A stretch of DNA of 64,000 bases from Dentipellis sp. KUC8613 (taxonomy: Eukaryota > Basidiomycota > Agaricomycetes > Russulales > Hericiaceae), in the NCBI GenBank assembly GCA_002286715.1, contig NSJX01000004.1:384253-448252 (forward strand). The letters run 5' to 3'. The notes under the pieces are model-generated. The model made no database searches and was not told where the DNA came from. It saw only the letters and a list, made by a program, of their open reading frames with translations. This document shows, one piece after another, positions 33,942 through 46,005 of the stretch; within the stretch, counting starts at the first letter, position 1, and the number at the start of each line of letters is the position of its first letter. Both the position numbers and the translations under genes were made by a program.

Positions 33942-36900
33942 CTACGACGCATGCTGCTCGCGCTCGCGCTCCGCCTTCTGCTCCGCCGCACCACCCCCGC
34001 CGAGCTTCGCAGACGGCGAGCCGGTCGGGTGGTTCATGACCTCCGACAGCTTGCCCCTCGACGGCGCGGCTGGCGCCGGTGCAGGCGCACCCGCCGGCGA
34101 ATTCGAGCGCGACTGCCCGTTCTCCGCAGACACGCGCTCGGGCTCGCGCGGCGGCGACGGCGCGGTCGACGTCGGCGAGAGCGTCGCGATCGGCGGGAGC
34201 GCGACGGGGCCCGCGCCGTGCGAGGAGAGGCCGGCACCCAGCGGGCGCGGTACAGGCGGGAGGACGGCGGGCAGCTGCGGGCTGGAGGGGTACGACGGGT
34301 GCTTCGGCTTGTCGGGGTTCTGCCTCGTCTCCGGCGAATGGGAATGCGAGTGGGACTGCGACTGGGACGAGGGCTGGCGGATGAACGGCGTGGGCGACGG
34401 GCGGGAGGGCGTGGGGGACGACGCGCGGCGCTTCGGCGCCTCCATCTTGGTGCGCTTGCTCTCGACGTCGTCCTGCGTCGGGCTCAGCGGGCGCTTCATC
34501 GGGTTCGCGGGCGGCGTGTTGCGCGAGCGCGTCGACGAGATCGAGCCGCGGTGCGACGCCATCGACGGCGACGGCGACGGCTGCTGCGGGCGCGCGGGCG
34601 GCAGCGCGGGGCCGCTCGTGCTGCCGTACGCCGCGTGCTGGTGCTGCTGCTCCGCCGGGCGGTACGCCGACGACGCGAGCCCGATGAGCGTCTCCGCGAC
34701 GCCCTCGTCATAGTCCTCGTCGACGACCCGCGACGGCGGCATGGCCGTCACGCTGGTGGGTGATGGCTGAACCGATCTGTTCTGCGAGCCAGAGCCGTTC
34801 GAGCTCACCGGTTCGGGCGACTCGCGCGGCTTCGCTGCTGCCGCCCCCGCCGAGGTGTACGCCACCTTGAACGGCGGCGGCTGCTGCGACAGCGACGGCG
34901 GCGGGCGCTCGGGCGGGTAGGATGGCTTCGGCGTCTCCGTGCGGCTGCGGTCGTCCTTGGTGCGCTTGTTCGCGGCGCGCCGCCTCCGCTCCTTCTTTGG
35001 CGGCTCGCCGATCACAGCGGTGGGCGTGAGGGGCTCAGGCTCCTTCTCCTTTGCAGCCCGGCGGCGACGGTCCTTCGAATCGGGGCCAGCGGTGCCACGC
35101 TGGGAGAGGTGCGGGCTCTCAGAGCCCCGCGCGTTGCTGCCCACGAACGAAGGCGGCGGCGGTCCGCGGCCTGCCGCACGCGAGCCCTCTGGAGAGTCGG
35201 CATACATCCTGCTCGGACCCCGGTGCTCGACCTCCCTATCGACCTGCATGGGCTCCGGGCGGTTCCGTGGGGAAGGCGGCTGCATGGGAGGCTGTGGCGG
35301 ACCAGAGTGAACATCCCAGTACGAGCGCGACGGCGGGCCTTGCATGTGAGTGACCATGGGCGACTGGTGCGGAGGCGAACGGTCACGACCAAGACGCGGG
35401 CTGTGGGCCCTCGGCGCGGGGGGCGAGTGGCCACGAGGGGCGTAGTACGGCGCCTGCGGCGGCGGGGGCGCGGGGTACTCGCTGCCCCTGCCGCGCCTCT
35501 CGCGCTCCCAGTCCCGGTCGCGACGATCCCACACCGGCTCGCGATCCATCGGAGGACCTGGAGGGCCGGGCTCACGGTTGTACGAGTGAGGCGAGCGTGT
35601 GTGGACGCTGCTCTGTCCTGGGCCCACCGGTGGCCTGCCGCCCTGATAGCTCTGGTACGGGGAGGTGACTGGCGAGCGAGGGCGTGCCGCGTGTGTGGGA
35701 GGAGACGCTGGCATTGAAGGGGCGCGAGACGATCGGGGGTAGTACTCGTGCGGGTGCGGTGGCGGTCCACCACGCATGGGCTCCGGCTCGGGACCTTGAG
35801 GGGGATGGTGAAGAATGAGATCCATGTGCTGCCTGCCGGGCCCAGGCTGACGGCCTTGCGGCGGGTAAGAATTGACAGGCTCGCGGCCGGGTGGAGGGAT
35901 GTGGTCGACATCCATGGGAGCGAGAGGCGTATGGGGGATATGACGGTTCTCGTCGATGACAACGGGTGGCGGTGGGCCACCGCGGAAAGGCGCTGGCGAC
36001 GAGCGGGAAGGAGCGGCCTGTGGTGGTGGGGGGAGCGGCATAGCGGCATCCAGAGGAGGTCCTCGAGACTCGGCACGGAAGACCGGGCGACCATTGCCAG
36101 CGGGGTGCATGAGGATGGGTGGCCCGCTAAGTCCAGGTGGTGGCACAACGGCGCTGGCGTACGCCGTCGGGTGCACATCCTGCGGTGCTGGTGCAGCGGG
36201 CAGCTGAGCACCAGTGGCCTGCGAGTGCTTCAGCAGCTGAAGCCGCTGAGTGATGGCGGCGTTGCTAGGGTCGAGCTCGGCCGCGCGAGCATAGGCATCG
36301 ATAGCATCAGAAATCTGGTTGTTGCAGCTCTCATAGAGGCTGCCGAGGTCGAACCAGACTTCGGGAATATAAGGGTTGATTCGAATGGCGCGGGAGTACG
36401 CATCGAGTGCGTCGCGGAACTGGTTGATCTGGAAGTAGAGTACTCCGATGGAACACCAGAATGTCGGGTTGCGGCCATCGCGGTAGACAGCCTGCTGGTA
36501 GGCCTCGTAGGCCTTGTTGTACTTCTGCCCCGCCATGTATGCACGACCGAGCAGATACCAGCTCTGCGCGTCAGATGGGTCTGGTGAAGAGATAAGTAAC
36601 CGCAACATAGGCCACGAGGTCGAAGCTACGTACCGGCTTCCAAGCTCTTCGTCAGATACTGGATCGCAAGCTCCTGATCCTGGAACGGAGTGCCATCCTG
36701 GTGGTACAGCCAGCCAAGCTGCTGCAACACCTTTGCATGGACAGGGTTCTCAGCGACGACGCGCTCGTATGCTTCTCGTGCCCGTGGATGCTGGATCGGA
36801 GTTAGAAAGGACATACTGATAATCGGCTGAAAAACGTACATCGCCCTGCTGCTCGTACACATGGCCGATCTGGAACCAGATATCGGCATTGGCCAGTGGT

Positions 36901-37967
36901 GATGGCGGGTTCCGGAGGATCCTGTCGAAGCACCGGAGGCTCTCCTCGTACTTTGTCTGTTGCTTATAAATTATACCGAGGCGGAACAGAACCTCGTTTG
37001 ACTTGTCAAAGTCTTTGGGACTGCAATTAGCGCATGCGGCGGAAGGGTCTAAGAAGGCATACCTTTGTCCATCTTGAGGACGGATGAGAACGCCTCCTCG
37101 GCGTTATCAAGCGAGCCATAGCGATCGTACAAAATGCCGATCCCGTACCAGAGTTTGGGGTTCTCTTTCGGGTTTGGAAGCGAATAGAGGGCGTGCTGGT
37201 ATGCTGAATACGCCTTTTGCAGGTCATCCTGCATGAGATAGCAGTGGCCTGACGAAAAGCATAAGAGATGTAATTGTAAGAAAATATCGTGAAACGCACC
37301 AAGGGCACTCCAAATCTCGCCGTTGTCCTGCTGGAGACTAAGAACGCGTTGGAAGTATTCGACGGCCTGTCAAAAGAAGGTGAGTCAGCAGACCGCAGAT
37401 CGCCAGATTGGGAAGCCGCGGCCCGGGAAGAGCCGGTGGGAGGGTGATGGGGGCTTGGCGGGGCCGCATGGAAGAAAGACAAGTTGGAGGTGATTTATCT
37501 CACCATCGGATAGTTTTCTTTGATCCGGGCGATGCCAGCGACTTGAGTGAGTCCGGGAACTGACAGCGGATTGTGGCGCAGGGCATGTTCGTAAGCGGAC
37601 AGGGCGTGTTCGAGATCCCCCATCTGCTCGGCGACATTGCCTGGGAGCCAATGAGCGGATGCGGACGGGAGGGACAGCAAGACGAGGACGGACCTATGAC
37701 GAGCCAGGTCTGCTCGTTTGCGTCGGCGAGCTTCTGTATCGAGGGCAGCGGGGGGCCATTCGGGGGCGCGACGCCGGGTGCGGCTTTGGGGGAGATGTGG
37801 GAGGGGTGGGGGACGCCGTTGGGGGTGGGGGGGACGACGCCGTTGCCGTTGAGATGGGGGGGAGGCGGGGGGTGCTGGGGGGCGAGGGGATGAGGAGGGA
37901 GGACGGGGTGTGGTTCGTGGAGACGTAGGTCTCGCTCCGCCTGACGGGGAGTGAGGCGGATGGACAT
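33942..37967 (-). CDS. CYC8: General transcriptional corepressor Cyc8/Ssn6 (TPR protein)
   Basis: Partner of Tup1 in a nuclear corepressor that is recruited by many DNA-binding repressors. The start is ATG 37967 (MSIRLTPRQAERDL), after which a Pro-rich leader leads into about ten tandem TPR motifs between 37720 and 36230. Examples are MGDLEHALSAYEHALRHNP, GEIWSALGHCYLMQDDLQKA, PKLWYGIGILYDRYGSLDNA, ADIWFQIGHVYEQQGDHPRA, AQSWYLLGRAYMAGQKYNKA and PEVWFDLGSLYESCNNQISD. The C-terminal 800 residues are disordered, rich in Pro, Ser, Arg and His, and encoded mostly in one long exon (33942-36608). They contain basic patches such as RRRRAANKRTK. This matches the Ssn6 layout of N-terminal TPR array plus low-complexity tail. 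An in-frame ATG at 38051 is not preferred. Confidence 0.93.
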
Positions 37968-40182
37968 GGGGGGCACGTGTAGAGCGGTGTGGGGAGGCGG
38001 GCGAAAGGCGTTGGAGGACAGAGAGCGGTCGTATATAAATGCGGAGGTCACTAGATCAGGGCAGTCCCATCCTCTCGCACGATCACAGCCGATCGCGATT
38101 CAAGATCCATCGTCGTCCGGAAGCTTGCATGTCATCAGATGTCCTATTCTAAAATTTCCCCTGCTTCTTCGTCTCCATCCCTTGTTCTGCCGCCCATCCA
38201 TGCCACGCCCTCCCCTCGCCGCACACCCTCCGTCCCCCAATCGCCCTTTCCACCGGATCGCCCTCTCCCATAACGTTGGCATCTCGACTGCCTCTTCCGT
38301 CACCCTTGACACGTGTCAGCTCTCGCACCTGTCCCCGCGACCGCGCCGCACCGCCGGGCTCGCCTGTGCTTTGTGCCTTCTGTGACAGCCTTGTCTTGTC
38401 TTTCTCGGAGCGCCCAACTTGGCCAGATCCAGACCGCCCTTGGTTACGTTGCTATCTGGGGCCACTTCTCTGTCCATGTGATCCTGCCCCACCAAACTCC
38501 AGGCACCTCCCCCCATGTACTGCTTATCTCGTCTACAACATATACACCACCGGCCCTACAACACATATGGGCGTCATGGCCCAAACCCTATGTCATCGCT
38601 GCCGTCGCCGCAATGGCTCGATCACATGACAATTCAGTCTGCCGTTGCATGACAGCCCCCGCCGAAGCCAGCCGTTCGCTTCAGTACAGTAGCTGCGCCC
38701 GCCGCACCCGGCTCAGGGCGGCGTCAGCCGCAGTAATTATATTTCCCACTCTCCTCCCAATGCAGTGCAGTCCGCTTCCGCCAATCTCAGATCGCGGATA
38801 GTTCCGCTGCTCGCTCGCGCGGACAAGCCGACGCTCGACGACCGACCATGTATGTCATCATCACCGCCGCCCGTCTCGCGCTGTCATCCACTCCTCGCCT
38901 CCCTCCGTGCGCGTCTCCAAGCGCCACTCGCCTGCGTTCCCAAGCCTATATCCCTAATCGACGCACGCCGCCGCCTGTCAATTTACGCACCCCGCCCCGG
39001 CGCATCGTGCCCGCACACGCATATGCATGTAATTGATGCTATCTGCTCCCCGCCGGCAAGCCACAGCGAAGCACTCGCCTGCTATACGCGGGCCTGGGCT
39101 CGCGCCATCGACGCCTTCTTTCGGAGCAACTCGGCCAGCCAAGCAGATGCGTATTTGAAGATCCCGTGCGCCGCGCGCCACGCGCCCGCGACCACCTGAT
39201 GTCCCCTAGATCCCGCACGAGATCCACAGCAAAATGCAATTAAATAAGTCGTCGCCCGCACACAACCCGCGCACCGCACACGCACGGTGGCAACGGGGCC
39301 CCTCTGCGTGCGGAAGCTGTCGTCGGCACTCGCGCGGGTGGTGTCGCAGGCGCCGTCCGAGAGAGCGCACGCGGCGTGGCAGCCGGGCGTCGCGTTGTGC
39401 GCAATGGAATTCCCAGTCATTTGAAAGCCTCGCGGGCCGGACGGACTTCCGACGCAGATCAGTGTGAATCATCGGTCCATCTCGAGACGGACTGACGCGC
39501 GGCGCCGAGGTGGCGGGCGCTTGCGGCAGCGATCGAACAGACGTCCGCCTTCGGCCTGCGTGTGGGCTGCTCATCAACATCACTGCCCAATATCGTCGAG
39601 GGGGGCCGAGAACGTAAGTGCAATGAATGCTGCGAGGAACGAATGCGCTTTGGTCCGCAAAGGGCGTGGCAGCAACCGCCGTCATGCACGGGGGCCGCGG
39701 CAGGTGCCTAGTGCGCGGCGGGGGCAAAGAAGCGTTGGAGAGAGAGGGCTGGCCGAAAGGGGAGCGCGTTGTCGAATGGAAGACTCGGACATGGAGCGTC
39801 ACCCTGAGATTGATGCGAATCCGTACGTGGTCGAAGGGGCGTTTATCGGAGATACGCGTCGTCTCCTTCCCATCAAACCCCGAGGAACAGGTCTGCAAAT
39901 GAGAACCCGCCTGAACAGGCAAATCACTAATCAGGCATCCGTCAACCACCCACTGAAAGGAAACCTCGCCCGCAAGAACGCAGACGTCTCGGCTTCCATG
40001 CGTCCGTGCGCGACACGTCGTACTGCCACCGGCGAATTTCTGAAACGGCACAGGAACGCCAAAAACAACCCGCGCCGCACGTGTCAACACAGAAGCACGT
40101 GACCATGCGTACGTGGCCGCCTGTGCGTCTGCTTTTTCTTGTCAAACATCTCATCGCACGGCATCGCACACGCTCGCCCAGG
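37968..40182. other. Gene-poor island 1, CYC8 / SERF divergent region
   Basis: About 2.2 kb separating CYC8 (-) from the SERF-like gene (+). GC-rich, with overlapping open frames on both strands (longest 39206-40090 minus, 294 codons), but composition is Arg/Ser/Pro-heavy and no family is recognised. A TATATA word on the minus strand at 38032-38037 sits about 65 bp before the CYC8 ATG. Confidence 0.4.
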
Positions 40183-40535
40183 ATGACTCGTGCGTTGCCC
40201 TCGATGCCGCGCATGCGCTGTGTAGCTGACGCAGATCCCACAGGTGGAAACCAGCGCGAGACGGACCGCCTCAAGGCGCAGAAGAAGGCCGCGGCGAACA
40301 AGTCCAAGCCAAAGGAAAGCAGCACGAACCTGCAGAAGCGCAAGGAGCAGTACGTCGCCCCCCTTTCCACCGAAAGTACCTCGCTGATTGCACACGCAGG
40401 GATGCGGAGGCTCTGCGGGCGAAGCAAAAGGTAGGTGGAACCGTCGCCTCGCTGGAGACCGATCTGAAGAACCGCGCGCAGAAAAAGGAGGAAGAGAAGG
40501 CTGCAGCCGAGGCCAAGGGCGGAGGAAGCAAATAA
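40183..40535 (+). CDS. SERF-like / 4F5-family small basic protein, 65 aa
   Basis: Four coding exons: 40183-40189 (7 nt), 40244-40349, a 31-nt exon near 40400-40430, and the last exon ending with TAA at 40533-40535. The product begins MTRGNQRETDRLKAQKKAAA and continues with NKSKPKESSTNLQKRKEQ, DAEALRAKQKKKEEEK and AAAEAKGGGSK. The MTRGNQR start followed by Lys/Ala-rich helix is the signature of the 4F5/SERF family. Human and worm members promote amyloid formation and bind nucleic acid; the fungal role is unknown. The first intron (54 bp, donor GTGCGT) splits the third codon, so a single-exon search would miss the start. Confidence 0.85.
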
Positions 40536-42780
40536 CGGCACGCTCCATGCTCCATGCTTCTGCTCTTCCGAGTCCATAGATGTCTGCGATCGGGGTACGG
40601 TGGGTGTCAGTCAGTCAGTCAGTCAGTCACGGCTTTTGTGTTGTAATGGTGGATCCTCCGTCCGGCGCGGTATTGCGGTATTGGTATTATGCCCCCTCGT
40701 GCGGCGCATGATGATGTTGTATTCAAATTGTTCGCTCCGTTTCCTCTCACTGTCCTTATAATCATTTGACCGTTGCACCTCTTTGTACGTCGGCGCCTGG
40801 CGTGCGTTACACATACCATTCCTGCGCCCTCGAACTAGCTCGCGCTTGGCAGCAAGCCATTTCCATATCGCACAGGCGACACGCGTGCGCTTGCATGGAC
40901 CGAGGACCGCGCTAGCCGCCTTTGTGCATGGTCGAGCCAATCGCCGCGCCGCAGATGCATCTGACAGGAGCAGATTGGCAGGACATTGCATAAAGGGCAG
41001 CAGGGCGGACCTTGGCCGTCCCATGATGGTATACCGAGGATCCACGTCCTGGCAGCGGCAGTGGGTGGCACTGGCAGGACGCTTCGCTGTCACGCTATCG
41101 CGCGCCTGGCATCGGACGGGCCATTCATAGAACAGGCTGCGAGGGAAGAACGCCGCCCGAAAGCAGCCGGGGCTTCCATCGGCCCAGTGGAGGCCGGGGC
41201 GGCGCCCACGAAGCTTAAATAGCGACGCGCGAAGACGAGGGTCCTGCGAACAGTGGCGATCACCCGACACGCCCCTAGCCATACGCGTCTTTATACACTG
41301 TCCCTGTCACTGCACACGCTGCAGATGCAGGTGCAGCCCGGACCAAGCCATGGATCATATCATATGCGCATGCAGCTAACGCCATCCATCCATCCGAAGC
41401 GCGGCGTTCCAGATCAGAAGCGGAGCGGACACTGTAAGCTGCAACCTGTTACCTGTTTCCCCCGCAGAAACGTGGGCACGCAGACCAAGGGGGCTGTGGC
41501 AGTGGGCATCAGCGAGCCTATCTGCGCCATCATCCCACCGGCATATGCGCAGGATCAGCACGGGGCTTCGTCGGGAGAACTGACACACGTATCGGGGGAA
41601 ACGCATCTGCAGCAAGCAGCATGCCATAACCGGACTAGAATTAGGGTGCCCGCGGCCAGTAAGCGGATGGCCATGCGCACCTACTGCATATCCCCACGGC
41701 GGATTCGCATCAGCTGCGCTGTACATGTCGGGCCCTCCGCTGCGTCGCGTGCATGTGCAGACAGGCACACGACGCACCACCGACTTATCTTATAGCCTCC
41801 ATCTTGGGCCCAGTCGCCTTCGAGCGCAGAAGCAGCGCGCGAAAGGAAGGAACGCTCCCAGAACCCCACCCCGCCGCTCGGCGCGCGCGAATCTGCGATG
41901 GCGACCTGCGCCCCGGCAGCACGGCGCTCGCCTAGATTAGATGTTGGAGCGGAACGACGCATCGATAACGCCTGCCCGAGCCTCGCGTGCGCCCTCCACC
42001 CCGTGCGCCTCCCTCTCCAGATCGCGCCGGATCGACCTGGACAAAGGGGGCTCGCAATGCAACAGCGGCTGTGACAGGCCACTGCTGTGGCCTTGCGCAA
42101 TTAACAGACGACAGCCGCAGGCCCAGGACGCCAGATCCATCGAGTCACCGAGCCCCCGCGTAGTGTAGTGCATACTGCATTACATCAGAAACACACGCCC
42201 ACTGGATGCCCCAGGCCGATGTGATGATCCTGTCAGGTGGCCAGGACGACGTCAATTCTGGCACGCTCGCTCCATTTGTCAAGCCCGTGTTCCGCGGGCG
42301 GCGCCCTTCCCCATTCGAAGCGTGTGTGTCCCGCAACACAGACACAGCGCTAGTCTCCAGATGCAGATGATACGCAGCGCCAGGCCACCGAGCCGCGACG
42401 AGGCTGATTGACGTGCGGTTGCCGCCGAATCAGAGCCGCAGCCCCCCACGCGCGCGCACGCTGCATTGCAGGCTGCGTGACGTGAGCAGAGTCGTAAACG
42501 GCTCCATGACGTGCGCGAGCGTTACCGGCACCCGTCACGAGAGAATCGTTCCCTAACGGTCGCGTCCAGTTCAGTTTCCAATTGATGCCACAGACTGCCA
42601 GAACACCCGCCTTGCTTCCTTCCTGGAACGGAGACGTCAGGAACCGGTCCTGGACCTGCAAGAAGCATTCCAGGTGCCGGCATGCGAGCTCAGAACCGCA
42701 CTCGGCGACAGTTGGATCCCAGTGAAGCATATGATAAGCAGCATGAACTAGACATATAAGAATACCTCCATATACCGCCT
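40536..42780. other. Gene-poor island 2, convergent SERF / BRR6 region
   Basis: About 2.2 kb between the 3' ends of the SERF-like gene and BRR6. It contains the (GTCA)6 microsatellite and many unremarkable frames on both strands (largest 40623-41282 minus, 219 codons). No domain, splice-consistent gene or tRNA was recognised. Too long for ordinary 3' UTRs, so a non-coding transcript or an unrecognised gene remains possible. Confidence 0.4.
40606..40629. repeat. (GTCA)6 tetranucleotide microsatellite
   Basis: Six perfect GTCA units, about 70 bp after the SERF-like stop codon. Confidence 0.9.
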
Positions 42781-44286
42781 TTACAAACCCCGCGACATGC
42801 TTCTCTGCGTCGTCTTCTCGCCTTCTCCGCTCTCCAGCCGTCGTCGCCGGCTCGGCGTTTGTCCGTCTTCCTCTCCCACACCGTGCCAGCTCGGGCCCCA
42901 CGCCGGTGCCTGCAGGTACTGCGGCGCGAACGGCGCCGCCGCGGGAAGCGCGAACGAAGGCTGATGCGCGAGTGGGGGCGCCGGGGGCGCTGGCTGGTGC
43001 CGGGACCGGTACAGCGACAGCAGTGCGTTTATAAACACTGTCAGGAACGCCAGCGACGTCAGCGTGAACGCCTAAGCACCGCCCCGGTGAGAATGAGTAT
43101 AGGATGCGACGCCGAAGGAGAGCGGAGAGGACGTGCCAAGGTCTTCCAGCTTATGGGTTCCACAAAGCCGTTTACAACTTCCGCAATAAGCTCCGCGCCC
43201 ACTCGCGCGCGCCCGACAATCGTCGGGTCCCGATTCATGCACGTCTCCCAGGCCCCGCACTGGCGCACCATCGCGGGCACGGGGCCGGTCCCGCACAGGT
43301 TCGCCTTGAACTGAATTGCGCAGTTCGAGATTTCCTGCACGATATCTGCAGGCGCCGGCGTCTCGGTCAGGGTTGGTAGCCACGGGGCAGGGTGCTGGAG
43401 TGCTCACCCATGGAATACTCGGAAATCCTTTGCTCGACATCCCGTTGCACAGTGAGAATGAACTGGAGAACCAGATACAGGAACAGGAGGATTAGGGACA
43501 GATTAAAGAAGAACTGCAGATATCTAAATGCATCATCGCATCACGCGACGTCAGCGCACAAGCCACATATGAGAAATTGCCCAGACACACCCTAAGAGGA
43601 CATATGGCGTATCCGTGTGAGGCGCAGCGGGCGACGGGACATTGAGTGTGTAGTGGTGCGAGAGGTTCTGCACCCGCGACTTGCGTGGGCTCAACCGGCC
43701 ATCATCGCTCTCGTTCTCACTGCCGGAGGACGCGTCTTCGTCCTCGCCGTCGGCTCGCCGCCGCGTACTTTTCGGCGCACGGCGCTCGCGCGCGCTCTGC
43801 CTCGACTTGAACACCCTGCGCATCGCGCCGACCGCGACGCTGCGTCCGCCCTCAAACTCTTTCTCTTTCTCCTTCTCTTTCTCCTCGGGCTTTGGTGGGC
43901 TGGCCTCAGCCATATCGACATCGTCGAGCTCCGCGTACGGTTTTGTCGGAGAGTGCTGCGCGGGCGGTGCCCAGGCAGGTGCGTGCGGGGTATGGGGCGG
44001 AGGAGTATTGAAGAGGAACGGGACATTGGAATTGGTGCCGAATGTCGGAAACGACTGCGAGGGCGCAGGGAAGGCCCCGTCAGGCGGGGGGCTCATTTCG
44101 CTGTGGGTGCCTGGATTACAAGCATAAGTGCCCAACCGGGATAGTAGTGGGAGCATGCGTACGCTTGAGAGGCGAGCCAGGCTCGTCCGCGGTCCACGCG
44201 GGGCGGAAGGTCGTGCTTGAGCGAGAAGTAAATTGGAAGTCCATGGGAGCTTCCGTGGATCGTTCCGCAACGAGCGGGCGTGGCAT
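42781..44286 (-). CDS. BRR6: Nuclear-envelope protein Brr6/Brl1
   Basis: Integral nuclear-envelope protein acting in nuclear pore assembly and membrane lipid homeostasis. ATG 44286 (MPRPLVAERSTEAP) or the in-frame ATG 44244 (MDFQFTSRSS) may be the start. Exon 1 splices into RTHSEMSPPPDGAFPAPSQS. A disordered, Lys/Glu/Arg-rich nucleoplasmic region follows. The first transmembrane helix is LQFFFNLSLILLFLYLVLQF. The lumenal domain has the family's paired cysteines in NCAIQFKANLCGTGPVPAMV then RQCGAWETCMNRDP. A second helix is TLTSLAFLTVFINALLSLY-like, and a Pro-rich tail ends QRSMSRGL with TAA at 42781-42783. The disulfide-bonded lumenal core is clear. Head-to-head with CLPP. Confidence 0.9.
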
Positions 44287-44491
44287 GGCTGCAAGGTCGT
44301 TAAGTAGACGATGCTGAGGAGGTGGTCGTGGTCGAGTTGACCTGGCCGGGTCGAGCGCAGGACGGAAAACGGCTGGCGTATCGTGGACGCGAGCCGTGCG
44401 TGGCAGTGGCCCTCGGTCACATGCCCGCGGACGCGTCCGTCACATGTGTCACCCTGCCCTTCTTCACGTCTCCCTCGTCCTCAAGCAAGCC
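44287..44491. promoter_or_regulatory. Bidirectional promoter, BRR6 / CLPP
   Basis: 205 bp between start codons. A CACATG pair (44417-44422, 44450-44455) is visible. No TATA box is evident. Confidence 0.4.
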
Positions 44492-45803
44492 ATGGCATCC
44501 CGTGTAGCCACGAACATCCTCCGCTCGACGTTCCCTGTGTCCAGGAGACAAGTTGCCTCGCAAGCGCGCCATTTCTACCCTCGTGCCGCCGCTCCACATC
44601 TCGGTCGTGCGCACGGCTCACACCCATTAGCATCCGAGTGGTCTGCACCCGAAGGAAATGGCTTGGTGCCGATAGTCATCGAGCAGACGGTTCGCCGCTT
44701 TCTTGTAAGCAGTAGAAGCTAATCACTCACTTGGCTTTCAGGGAAGGGGAGAGCGTTCCTACGACATCTTCTCGCGCCTGCTGCGGGAGCGAGTTATCAT
44801 GCTCTACGGACCCGTGCGTACCCTTATAGCACTTTCTTCCATATGTACTCAATCTTACGACCTAACTTACTACCGCAGATACGCGACACTGACTCCGCGC
44901 TGATCGTCGCGCAGCTGCTCTTCCTCGAAGCAGAGGAGACCTCCAAGCCGATCCACCTGTACATCAACTCCCCAGGCGGGAGCGTCACCGCAGGGCTGGC
45001 CATCTACGACACAGTAAGCAACCAGGACTCCCTCTTCCTCCGCGCCCCGCACTAACCGGTCCAGATGCAGGTCCGACCGTGTCCATCTAGCTCTGCCCCG
45101 CGCTAAACTGAAACTGACGACTCTGACGCATTCCGCCTTAATTTCACAGTACGTCTCGTCCCCGATCCACACGTACTGCGTCGGGCAGGCCTGCTCGATG
45201 GGCTCGCTCCTCCTCGCCGCCGGTAAGCGCTTCCCAGCATCCCAATCGGGATCTGCAACCTACCCTGACACAATTCCCCGCACTCGCAGGCGAGCGCGGC
45301 AAACGGCACTGTCTGCCAAACGCCAGCATCATGATCCACCGTAAGCCCCCCCTTGTCCTCCGCTCTCCGTTCCCCGCGCCTTCTCACCGCGCTCCGCGCG
45401 CCCCGCAAAACAGAGCCCTCCGGCGGCGCGTCCGGGCAGGCGTCGGACATCGCGATCCACGCGAAGGAGATCCTCCGCATACGTAAGTTGCTCACGGGGA
45501 TCTACCAGCGGCACTGCGCCACCGCGGGCGAGTCCGTCGAGGAGGGCACCGCGCGATTCGGTAAGCGCCGCCGTCGCTGTCTGTCGTTCTTGCGCGCGCA
45601 CTGACGTCGGACTCGCCCGCTGCCAGAAACGGCTCTAGAACGGGACTACTTTATGACTGGTGCGTTGCGCTGTGTGGCCTCAGCGCGTGCTTCGCTGACA
45701 GTGACGTGTGCGTGGGCATCTGCAGCGCAAGAGGCGCTCAAGTTTGGCATCATCGATGGTATCCTCGAGAAGCGGCCGAAGACAGACTCAGAGCTGCCCT
45801 AGG
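44492..45803 (+). CDS. CLPP: Mitochondrial ClpP protease subunit
   Basis: Tetradecameric serine protease chamber of the matrix ClpXP protease. The first exon encodes a basic, Ser/Arg-rich presequence ([20 protein letters not shown]) and then [10 protein letters not shown]. Family blocks are [40 protein letters not shown] and [19 protein letters not shown]. The catalytic triad is Ser in [14 protein letters not shown], His in ASIMIHEPSGG and Asp in LERDYFMT. The end is [13 protein letters not shown] and ELP, with TAG at 45801-45803. At least eight exons. The residues MQ after IYDT come from a 6-nt exon, 45065-45070. ClpP is absent from budding yeast, so this mitochondrial branch differs from the yeast model. 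Confidence 0.93.
45065..45070 (+). other. 6-nt micro-exon of CLPP (Met-Gln)
   Basis: ATGCAG lies between a CCAG acceptor and a GTCCGA donor. It is needed to give IYDTMQY, a conserved ClpP segment. The flanking introns are 45014-45064 and 45071-45149. Confidence 0.75.
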
Positions 45804-46005
45804 TCCCCGGCCTCCATCCATAGCAGTCGCTCTAATAGCCTTTTTGAACCCACCGCACCTCGCGAAAATCTCGCCGCATGCATCACGGATATCTACTGTA
45901 GCATTGTACATATTATGTGTATAGCAAGTCCGAAAGATCGTGACATGGATATACTCCTTCCTAGATCCAGAATACAGATAAATACGAGCAACCCTGGGCT
46001 TGTGA
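45804..46005. other. Short convergent 3' region
   Basis: About 200 bp, AT-richer, between CLPP and the metalloprotease gene. No feature seen. Confidence 0.5.

Noticed and set aside
33916..34763. Two overlapping plus-strand frames (265 and 270 codons) opposite CYC8
   Set aside because: Antisense to the disordered CYC8 tail; biased third positions on the minus strand create open frames.
39206..40090. 294-codon minus-strand frame in gene-poor island 1
   Set aside because: No family, low-complexity composition, no start or splice support, and a plus-strand frame of similar length overlaps it.
40623..41282. 219-codon minus-strand frame in gene-poor island 2
   Set aside because: No recognisable motif; it begins and ends without gene-like context.
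42205..42240. TGATGAT word resembling a C/D snoRNA C box
   Set aside because: No convincing paired D box, terminal stem or host intron.
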